From Planctomycetales bacterium (GTDB taxonomy: Bacteria; Planctomycetota; Planctomycetia; Isosphaerales; Isosphaeraceae), in contig DAHZZC010000458.1 of NCBI GenBank assembly GCA_027435495.1, positions 1 through 6,222 of the forward strand: a stretch of 6,222 bases of DNA, written 5' to 3'. The notes beneath the pieces are model-generated. The model made no database searches. It worked only from the letters and a program-made list of their open reading frames with translations, and was not told the DNA's origin. A program made the position numbers and the translations under genes. Numbering within the stretch: the first letter of the stretch is position 1; the number at the start of each line of letters is the position of its first letter. Shown in pieces: positions 1-5,065 of the stretch.

Positions 1-1
1 C

Positions 2-151
2 GTCCACGACGTGGTCCACGTCCACGACCTGCACGCAACGATCCTGGCCCTCTTCGGGATCGACCACACCCGGCTCACCTTCCGCTCCCAGGGCCGAGAT
101 TTCCGGCTCACTGACGTCGCCGGAAAGGTCGTCCGGCCGATCCTCGCCTGA
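2..151 (+). CDS. DUF1501 family protein, C-terminal fragment
   Basis: Frame 2 is open from the window edge to TGA at 149-151 and gives the last 49 residues of a larger protein; the start lies outside the window. The visible part contains HDLHATILALFGIDH, then LTFRSQGRDFRLTDV, and ends VVRPILA. From family knowledge this matches the conserved C-terminus of DUF1501 proteins (PF07394, alkaline-phosphatase-like fold), which typically read 'HATxLxLxGLDHxxLTxxxxGRDxRLTDV'. These proteins are abundant in planctomycetes, are usually exported by the Tat route, and are often paired with DUF1549/DUF1553 cytochrome-type proteins. Neither the N-terminus nor such a partner can be seen here. Their biochemical function is not established. 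The gene converges on the sulfatase at 495-2168. Confidence 0.85.
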   Translation, partial: VHDVVHVHDLHATILALFGIDHTRLTFRSQGRDFRLTDVAGKVVRPILA

Positions 152-167
152 TTGAGGTCGGCCGGAC
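131..167 (+). terminator. Hairpin overlapping the DUF1501 stop codon, possible terminator
   Basis: Arms 131-140 (gtccggccga) and 158-167 (tcggccggac) are perfect 10-bp complements. The stem continues as cctc (142-145) with gagg (154-157) after a single bulged base, leaving an 8-nt loop at 146-153. The TGA stop at 149-151 sits in the loop. No T-run follows (the next bases are gggg), so this is not a canonical intrinsic terminator. It may be a 3'-end stabilising or termination hairpin. Confidence 0.45.
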
Positions 168-300
168 GGGGAGGACCACCACCCCCGGTCGTCGGTCGAC
201 GTTACCGACGCGACAGACCGGGATGACCGACACCAACCCGCTCTCTTTTCCGTTGATCATCTTCCTGCACAAAGGAAAGCTCGCGTTCGCGTCTTGTGTG

Positions 301-315
301 AGCGAGCGTCTCGCT
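301..315. repeat. Small inverted repeat (6-bp stem, 3-nt loop)
   Basis: agcgag at 301-306 pairs exactly with ctcgct at 310-315 around the loop cgt. It lies in the gene-free convergent interval next to the larger nested repeat at 320-398. There is no T-run on either side. Confidence 0.4.
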
Positions 316-319
316 GGGG

Positions 320-398
320 GAGGCTCCGGTGCGACCGATGCCCGCTGCCATCGTTCGATGCGCTGACCTCTCACCGATGCATTCGGTGACGGAGCCTC
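320..398. repeat. Nested inverted repeats in the convergent interval
   Basis: gaggctccg (320-328) is the exact reverse complement of cggagcctc (390-398). Enclosed by these arms is a second perfect hairpin, tcaccga (371-377) and tcggtga (383-389) around loop tgcat. The inner right arm abuts the outer right arm. Together they could fold into a branched structure on either strand, which suits a bidirectional 3'-end element between convergent genes. The function is inferred. Confidence 0.4.
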
Positions 399-494
399 GC
401 TCCTCCTGGACAACGTGAACCGAGTAGCCCACGACGACTGGATGGCCGGCTCCGAGCACGGACACTGGTCCAGTGAAATTCGCCGCGGCGCAAG

Positions 495-2168
495 TTACTT
501 CTCGCCTCGCGAGCTCTCGAGTTGCTTGATGACCGACTCGAGGTTAAACGCCCCGGGCTTCTGGCTCGGGGGGAATTCGCGGAGGGTCATCAAAAACTTC
601 AGGGCATACGCGTTGGAAGCATACATGAGAAACGCCCGGTCGATCAGCCAGTCGTTGTAGCTGTTGGAATCGTGCTGGGCTCGCTCGAACGGATCGCGGC
701 GCAGGTTAAACAGGAGCGGCACACGCAATTCGATGAACGGCTCGCGCCAGACCCCGAACCCAATTCCCCGGTTCTCGAGGTACACCACCTTCCAGTCCTC
801 GTGGCGAACCGCGACAATCTGGCCCTCATCACTCACGTAGATAAACCCCTTCCGGGCCGACTCCTTCGCCTTGCCGGTTAGATAGTCGAGCTGATCGTGC
901 CCATCGATGTAATTCTTGTAGTGTCGACCATTCAGGTCGATACCCTTCGCCAGCTTCCCCTTGATGTCGGGCTCCCCGGCGAAGGCGGCGAAGGTCGGGA
1001 GCCAGTCCTCATGAGCGACGATCCCGTTGAGAGTCGCTCCGGCGGGGAACTTCCCCGGCCATCGGACGAACGCCGGAACCCGGTACGCTCCCTCCCAGTT
1101 GCTGTTCTTCTCGCTACGGAACGGCGTGTTCGCCCCATCCGGCCAGGTGTTGTAGTGGGGACCGTTGTCGGTCGAATAGAGGACGATGGTCTCGTCAGCG
1201 ATACCCAGGTCGTCGAGCTGTTTGAGCAACTCGCCGACGTGCTGGTCGTGCTCGATCATTCCGTCGGTGTACTCATCGTGCCCGGGCACCCGATGCTCTT
1301 TCTTGACGTGGGTCCGGAAGTGCATCCGGGTTCCGTTCCACCAGCAGAAGAACGGCTGGCCGGCCCTGTGCTGGCGGGCGATGAAGTCCTTTGCGGCGGC
1401 GAGCGTCTCCTCGTCGACGGTCTCCATCCGCTTCCGGGTGAGCGGGCCGGTATCCTCGATTGTTTGCCCGCCCTTGCCGTCAGCCTTGCACTTCAGCACG
1501 CCTCGCGGGCCGAACCTCTTGCGAAACTCGGGGTCGCGCGGGTAATCCTCGTGTTCCGGCTCCTCCTCGGCGTTGAGGTGGTACAGGTTGCCGAGGAACT
1601 CGTCGAAGCCGTGCATCGTGGGCAGATGCTCGTCGCGGTCGCCCTGGTGATTCTTGCCAAACTGGCCGGTGGCATACCCCAGGCTCTTCAACACCGTGGC
1701 AATGGTGACGTCAGCCCTGTTCCATCCCTCCTTCGCCCCCGGGAGCCCGACCTTCGTCATCCCGGTTCGCAGGGGCACGTTCCCGCCAAGGAACGCAGCG
1801 CGACCCGCCGTGCAGCTCTGCTGGCCGTAGTAATCGGTGAAGGAAATCCCCTCGCGAGCGATCCGGTCGATGTTCGGCGTCCTGTAACCCATCATGCCTC
1901 GGTGGATATGGCTGATGTTCCACAGGCCGATGTCATCTCCCCAGATGACGAGAATATTGGGTTTCTTCCCCTGGCTCCGAAGGTTCGCGGCCACCTCGGT
2001 GTTATGTCGCGCGACGGTGGCGACCCCCAGGGGCGAGCCTGAAGCGGCGACCGCCCCGGTTCGGGGACCGTCGGACTGACCGATGACGCGCGGAAGGCCC
2101 GCGGTAAGACAGCTCAGCATCACTCCTAGCGTGATCGCGGAGACCGGCATCCCGTACGATCGACTCAT
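495..2168 (-). CDS. Secreted formylglycine-dependent sulfatase (type I, S1-like)
   Basis: This 557-residue protein is predicted to hydrolyse sulfate esters outside the cytoplasm; the substrate is not evident. A signal peptide spans about residues 1-30 (hydrophobic core VSAITLGVMLSCLTAGL). The mature domain opens with PNILVIWGDDIG (metal-binding Asp78/Asp79). It carries the sulfatase signature SCTAGRAAF, where Cys119 would be matured to formylglycine and Arg123 follows. Then come GKNH (Lys172, His174), His283, the calcium-ligand motif STDNG (Asp334, Asn335) and Lys354. All the usual active-site classes are therefore present. The signature is CTAGR rather than the commoner CxPSR. Start choice: the frame stays open upstream to 2363, but ATG at 2168 is preceded by GGAG with a 9-nt gap and directly begins a signal peptide. 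The stop is TAA at 495-497. The gene is divergent from the ASST-like gene and has a terminator-like hairpin in its leader. Activity would need a formylglycine-generating enzyme encoded elsewhere. Confidence 0.93.
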   Translation of the reverse strand: MSRSYGMPVSAITLGVMLSCLTAGLPRVIGQSDGPRTGAVAASGSPLGVATVARHNTEVAANLRSQGKKPNILVIWGDDIGLWNISHIHRGMMGYRTPNIDRIAREGISFTDYYGQQSCTAGRAAFLGGNVPLRTGMTKVGLPGAKEGWNRADVTIATVLKSLGYATGQFGKNHQGDRDEHLPTMHGFDEFLGNLYHLNAEEEPEHEDYPRDPEFRKRFGPRGVLKCKADGKGGQTIEDTGPLTRKRMETVDEETLAAAKDFIARQHRAGQPFFCWWNGTRMHFRTHVKKEHRVPGHDEYTDGMIEHDQHVGELLKQLDDLGIADETIVLYSTDNGPHYNTWPDGANTPFRSEKNSNWEGAYRVPAFVRWPGKFPAGATLNGIVAHEDWLPTFAAFAGEPDIKGKLAKGIDLNGRHYKNYIDGHDQLDYLTGKAKESARKGFIYVSDEGQIVAVRHEDWKVVYLENRGIGFGVWREPFIELRVPLLFNLRRDPFERAQHDSNSYNDWLIDRAFLMYASNAYALKFLMTLREFPPSQKPGAFNLESVIKQLESSRGEK

Positions 2169-2177
2169 GAACCGCGA

Positions 2178-2181
2178 CTCC
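2178..2181 (-). promoter_or_regulatory. Ribosome binding site of the sulfatase
   Basis: On the minus strand GGAG lies 9 nt before the ATG at 2168. It decides the start in favour of 2168 over the longer in-frame extension that reaches 2363. That extension would place 65 residues with no signal-like or domain-like content before the signal peptide and would read through the terminator-like sequence at 2226-2246. Confidence 0.6.
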
Positions 2182-2225
2182 AGTCGTGTAAAATCTTGAA
2201 GGCCGATGCAGAAATGGGTGAAGAC

Positions 2226-2246
2226 AAAAAAATGCCGTGAAACGGC
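2226..2246 (-). terminator. Intrinsic terminator in the sulfatase leader (possible attenuator)
   Basis: Read on the minus strand, GCCGT (2246-2242), loop TTC, and ACGGC (2238-2234) form a perfect 5-bp GC-rich stem. One A and then seven consecutive T (2232-2226) follow, which is the layout of a rho-independent terminator. It lies 57 nt upstream of the sulfatase ATG, in the same transcription direction. It therefore either shields the gene from transcription entering from upstream or conditionally stops transcription of the sulfatase leader. The short stem lowers confidence a little. Confidence 0.6.
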
Positions 2247-2387
2247 GGGATACCCTTCGAAAGCCAGAGACTCCCTGCACACTACCCTCTGGAGTTGATC
2301 GCAGCGATTCTCAAAGCCACTCGCCACCATCCCACATCCGGGGCGGCCATCACCGCGCCGCATACCCGACTTGTCCGTGCGTCATGA

Positions 2388-2416
2388 TGTATAAGCTTGA
2401 CCGTAAGACCGTGCAA
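2388..2416 (-). promoter_or_regulatory. Candidate sigma70-type promoter toward the sulfatase
   Basis: On the minus strand TTGCAC (2416-2411) and TATACA (2393-2388) are separated by exactly 17 bp, inside the AT-rich island. Matches to consensus are 3/6 and 4/6, so this is only moderate. Transcription from it would begin near 2381 and give a leader of about 210 nt that contains the terminator-like hairpin at 2226-2246. Planctomycete promoters are poorly characterised, so this call is tentative. Confidence 0.3.
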
Positions 2417-2706
2417 ATTCAAGGCGATCACTCGTTGCAATTCGCTTTTCTATTTCAAGGCAACCATGTGATTTTCAAAGATACGTCCTGGCCGAACGTC
2501 GATCCCTTTCCTGCAACCATGTCCGCCCACGACGATCAGGCCCAAGCTTCCCAGCGAGGCATTCCGGCCGCCTCTCCTGGTTCGACGAAGCTCCTCGGGG
2601 ACCGTTTCGGCTCACGGCTCTCACCTCCCCAGGCTCGAAACACACAATCTCCCAGACTGGGGACTCGCGAATCGTCGTGCGCAACCACACAATAGGTGCC
2701 CGAGCC

Positions 2707-2726
2707 GCTCGATCCCCTGATCGAGC
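2707..2726 (+). promoter_or_regulatory. Perfect 8-bp hairpin in the leader of the ASST-like gene
   Basis: gctcgatc (2707-2714) pairs exactly with gatcgagc (2719-2726) around the tetraloop ccct. It lies 58 nt before the chosen start codon at 2785. No T-run follows, so it is not a terminator. It could be an operator (symmetric DNA site) or an mRNA leader hairpin. The function is not known. Confidence 0.35.
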
Positions 2727-2772
2727 AGCGCCGATCACGCGGTCGAAATGGATGCAAAAATCGATGAGTCCT

Positions 2773-2776
2773 GGGA
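2773..2776 (+). promoter_or_regulatory. Ribosome binding site of the ASST-like gene
   Basis: GGGA ends 8 nt before ATG 2785. The upstream in-frame ATG codons at 2752 and 2764 have no purine-rich site at suitable spacing. That favours the shorter protein, whose N-terminus (MKSRGIPILQR then a hydrophobic run) is a normal signal peptide. Confidence 0.45.
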
Positions 2777-2784
2777 ACAACCTG

Positions 2785-4968
2785 ATGAAATCCCGCGGCA
2801 TTCCTATCCTTCAGCGTGTCCTGTGGGCAGGCGGGACGGCGGCCCTCCTGCTGGCGGTGGGGGCGTCTGGAACCGCAGCGCCCCGTCAGGACCAGAAGGC
2901 GGCGAAGCCAGACCAGGCAAAGCCCGCCCCGGTGAAGCTCGGACTCTTGATCAACGAGCCGAAGGCTCTCAAGGGGTACACGCTCATCTCCCCGTTCGAC
3001 TCGACCGCATCCTTCTTGCTGGACATGGAAGGTCGCGTCGTGCGCTCGTGGGAGGCGGGCTGTCCGCCGGCACTCTCGGCTTTCCTGCTCGAAAACGGCC
3101 ACCTGGTCCGCCCCGGCTCGATCGGCGACGATGCCAGCGTTTTCGGACCCGGGCCCGGAACCGGCGGACGCATCCAGGAATTCACCTGGGACGGCGACCT
3201 CGTCTGGGATTTCCGGTTCTACAATCCAAAGCAACTCCCGCACCACGACATCACGCGGTTGCCCAACGGCAACTTTCTACTGGTCGTCTGGGATCGGAAG
3301 ACCGCCGAGGAAGCCATCGCCGCTGGCCGACGTCCCGAGATGACCGGCGACCGGCACTTCATGCCCGACTCGCTCGTGGAGATCCACCCAACCGGCAAGA
3401 CCACCGGCGAGGTCGTCTGGGAATGGCACCTCTGGGACCACCTGATCCAGGATGCCGACCCCACCAAGGCCAACTTCGGCGATGTCGCCGCTCATCCGGA
3501 GCGGGTCGACATCAACTTCTGGGAAGACGAGAACATCTCGGTAACCGCCGCCTGGCAGGGGGACAACCCCGCGAAAAAGGCCGACGGCCAACCCGCGAAA
3601 AAGGCCGACGGCCCGCCCGCGAAGAACCAGAAGCCCCGGATCGACCCGGATTTCACGCACTTCAACGGCATCTCCTATAACCCCGATCTCGACCAGATCG
3701 CGATGAGCGTCTGGTCCTTCAGCGAGGTCTGGATCATCGACCACGGCACGACGACCGCCGAGGCCGCCAGCCATTCCGGCGGACGCCGGGGCCGGGGCGG
3801 TGATCTCCTCTACCGATGGGGTAATCCGGTCGCCTACCGGGCCGGGACGAGGGCCGACCGAAGGCTCTTCAACCAGCACAACACCCACTGGATTCCCGCG
3901 GGACTCCCCGGCGCGGGGCACCTGATGCTCTTCAACAACGGCGGGAAGCGGCCGGATGGCCCCTACTCGTCGGTGGACGAGTTGATCCTCCCGGTCAATT
4001 CGGAGGGGCGATACGATCGCACGGCTGGCAAGCCCTTCGGCCCGGATGGACCCTACTGGAGATACACCGCGCCGAAGAAATCCGACTTCTTCTCCTCGTT
4101 CATCTCGGGGGCGCAGCGGCTCCCGAACCGCAACACGCTCATCTGCTCGGGCGCCAATGGCACGATTTTCGAGGTGACGCCGGACAATCAGATCGTCTGG
4201 AAGTACATCAATCCGATCAAGGGCGACACGCCGATGGGCCCGCCGCGACGCCCAGGCCAGATCCTCACGCCGATCGCCGGCGAACTGCTCGGGATCTCCG
4301 CCGACCAGCGGAAGCAGATCGACGAGGTCCAGGGCGATATCGACGCCCACCTCGACCGCCTCCTCTCGGCCGAACAGAAAAAACAGGCGGCCGCCCCTCG
4401 GGCGCCTGGCGGACCAGGTTCCGGGCCGGAAAATCGGCCAGGCCAGGTGTTTTCCCTCGCCGAGCAGGACCGCCTGAAACTGACCGACGACCAGAAGAAG
4501 GACATGCTCGCCCTTCAGAAATCGGTGGATGGCCGGTTCGACCGGCTTCTGACCCCGTCACAAAAGAAGCAGATTTCGACCGTATTCGCCCAGCATGGTC
4601 CGCCTCCCGGCGCTCCCGGCGGCGGCGAGGCTCCGCAACCCGGCAAGCTCTTCTCCTCATCTCAGCAGGACGCCCTGAAGCTCTCCGCAGAGCAGAAAGC
4701 ACGTCTGGAGGCGATGCAAAAGGAGATCGATGCAAGACTCGAAACGCTGCTCACCGAGGATCAGAAAAAGCAGCTTCAGGCGATGCAACACCGTCCCCCA
4801 GGCGGCCCAGGTCCGAACGGTCCCCCAGGCGGTCGACCGCTCTTCCGCGCCTATCGATACGCGACCAGCTTCCCCGGCTTCGCGGGCCGGGAGATGAAAC
4901 CCGGGAAACCCCTGGAGGAATCGCCGCCGAAAGCTGCCGACGCCAAGGTGGCCGCGAAGGGTGGTTAA
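2785..4968 (+). CDS. Secreted arylsulfotransferase-like beta-propeller protein with C-terminal LTxxQ-type repeats
   Basis: This 727-residue protein has a signal peptide (about residues 1-32, core VLWAGGTAALLLAVGASGTAA) and then a short Lys/Ala/Pro linker. Residues 52-480 resemble the arylsulfotransferase (ASST/Arylsulfotran_2) propeller. Blade motifs recur (DGDLVWDFRF, GEVVWEWHLW, DNQIVWKYINP), and there are conserved segments HHDITRLPNGNFLL (153-166), DFTHFNGISYNP (His292), NQHNTHW (His365, His368) and ISGAQRLPNRNTL. Family members move sulfuryl groups between phenolic esters, but many planctomycete homologues have no tested activity. By hand alignment His365 would match the sulfurylated His of E. 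coli AssT, while the active-site Arg would be Trp310, so transferase activity is uncertain. Residues 490-663 carry three 45-residue repeats. The protein then returns to propeller-like sequence (FRAYRYATSFPGFAGRE, 687-703). ATG 2785 was chosen because GGGA lies 8 nt upstream and the signal peptide follows directly. In-frame starts at 2677 (GTG), 2752 and 2764 have poorer ribosome sites. The gene is divergent from the sulfatase. Confidence 0.85.
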   Translation: MKSRGIPILQRVLWAGGTAALLLAVGASGTAAPRQDQKAAKPDQAKPAPVKLGLLINEPKALKGYTLISPFDSTASFLLDMEGRVVRSWEAGCPPALSAFLLENGHLVRPGSIGDDASVFGPGPGTGGRIQEFTWDGDLVWDFRFYNPKQLPHHDITRLPNGNFLLVVWDRKTAEEAIAAGRRPEMTGDRHFMPDSLVEIHPTGKTTGEVVWEWHLWDHLIQDADPTKANFGDVAAHPERVDINFWEDENISVTAAWQGDNPAKKADGQPAKKADGPPAKNQKPRIDPDFTHFNGISYNPDLDQIAMSVWSFSEVWIIDHGTTTAEAASHSGGRRGRGGDLLYRWGNPVAYRAGTRADRRLFNQHNTHWIPAGLPGAGHLMLFNNGGKRPDGPYSSVDELILPVNSEGRYDRTAGKPFGPDGPYWRYTAPKKSDFFSSFISGAQRLPNRNTLICSGANGTIFEVTPDNQIVWKYINPIKGDTPMGPPRRPGQILTPIAGELLGISADQRKQIDEVQGDIDAHLDRLLSAEQKKQAAAPRAPGGPGSGPENRPGQVFSLAEQDRLKLTDDQKKDMLALQKSVDGRFDRLLTPSQKKQISTVFAQHGPPPGAPGGGEAPQPGKLFSSSQQDALKLSAEQKARLEAMQKEIDARLETLLTEDQKKQLQAMQHRPPGGPGPNGPPGGRPLFRAYRYATSFPGFAGREMKPGKPLEESPPKAADAKVAAKGG
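3568..3624 (+). repeat. 24-bp tandem repeat in the ASST-like gene (about 2.4 copies)
   Basis: The 21-base core starting cccgcgaaaaagg occurs identically at 3568-3588 and 3592-3612. A partial third copy (cccgcgaag) lies at 3616-3624, keeping the 24-bp period. It encodes PAKKADGQ-PAKKADGP-PAK at residues 262-280, a basic, flexible loop between two propeller segments just before the His292 motif. The near-perfect nucleotide identity suggests recent slippage, so copy number may vary among strains. Confidence 0.8.
4252..4773 (+). repeat. Three 45-residue LTxxQ-like protein repeats inside the ASST-like protein
   Basis: Repeat units are at residues 490-534, 552-596 and 619-663 (bases 4252-4386, 4438-4572, 4639-4773). 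Each starts PG[QK]. Each has a first motif L-[GK]-[IL]-[ST]-x-[DE]-Q-[KR] (GISADQR, KLTDDQK, KLSAEQK), a central [IV]D-x-[HR] segment, and a second motif LL-[ST]-x-x-Q-KKQ. Units are separated by Pro/Gly-rich linkers at 535-551, 597-618 and 664-685. The unit length is identical in all three but the sequence has diverged, so the duplications are old. The paired L[ST]xxQ motifs in charged helices recall periplasmic Spy/CpxP proteins; that homology is inferred from pattern only. Confidence 0.75.
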
Positions 4969-5065
4969 GAGCAATTTGAGGCTCCCCCCGCCGCCCTCTC
5001 CTGGTAAGATGCGACCAAACCGGTTCGATGGTCTTGCGATCGTATTTCGAAGGGGGAACGGCGGG
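4969..5065. other. Intergenic spacer between ASST-like gene and fabI
   Basis: The 97-bp spacer has no clear terminator hairpin and no convincing promoter. A TAAGAT (5005-5010) lacks a -35 at normal distance. Read-through from the ASST-like gene into fabI cannot be excluded, though the functions are unrelated. The fabI ribosome site is at its 3' end. Confidence 0.5.
5051..5057 (+). promoter_or_regulatory. Ribosome binding site of fabI
   Basis: AGGGGGA ends 8 nt before ATG 5066. It sets the start at MGLFTGKKGLVLG, the normal FabI N-terminus, and argues against the open frame that extends upstream to 4961 and overlaps the end of the ASST-like gene. Confidence 0.6.

Larger units (their letters stand above)
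152..494. other. Convergent intergenic region, no gene
   Basis: This 343-bp interval lies between two genes that point toward each other. The open frames crossing it are short, overlap on both strands and show no recognisable protein motif. It contains inverted repeats, listed separately at 301-315, 320-398 and 371-389. There is also a 10-bp GC palindrome at 481-490, just beyond the sulfatase stop. A role in ending transcription from both sides is the simplest reading, but no U-tract terminator is present. Confidence 0.6.
2169..2784. other. Divergent intergenic region between sulfatase and ASST-like gene
   Basis: This 616-bp gene-free interval separates two start codons on opposite strands. 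Short open frames cross it on both strands, but none has a convincing start or recognisable content. It holds an AT-rich segment: the 100 bases at 2381-2480 contain 41 G or C by direct count, against clearly GC-rich flanks. That makes it the likeliest place for both promoters. The 8-mer ttcaaggc occurs twice in the same orientation, at 2418-2425 and 2454-2461, 36 bp apart, and could be an operator half-site pair or chance. The distinct hairpins are listed separately. Confidence 0.6.

Noticed and set aside
481..490. cgccgcggcg palindrome just after the sulfatase stop
   Set aside because: It is self-complementary but has almost no loop and no T-run, so it is a poor terminator; short GC palindromes are common in such DNA.
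415..660. 81-codon plus-strand open frame across the convergent interval and the sulfatase 3' end
   Set aside because: Much of it is antisense to the sulfatase C-terminus and it has no motif.
897..2042. 381-codon open frame on the plus strand opposite the sulfatase
   Set aside because: It is an antisense shadow of a gene with clear sulfatase motifs. Its composition is rich in Val, Arg, Leu and Pro, with no recognisable domain, as expected from GC-rich codon bias.
2169..2363. In-frame N-terminal extension of the sulfatase by 65 residues
   Set aside because: It would bury the signal peptide, contains the terminator-like hairpin and T7 run, and lacks a ribosome site. ATG 2168 has GGAG at good spacing.
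2237..2695. 152-codon plus-strand open frame in the divergent intergenic region
   Set aside because: No ribosome site, no recognisable content, and it crosses the AT-rich control region. The stretch from the MMYKLDRK segment looks mildly protein-like but is unsupported.
3277..4350. 357-codon minus-strand open frame opposite the ASST-like gene
   Set aside because: Antisense shadow with low-complexity Val/Gly/Asp/Arg composition, no ribosome site and no motif.
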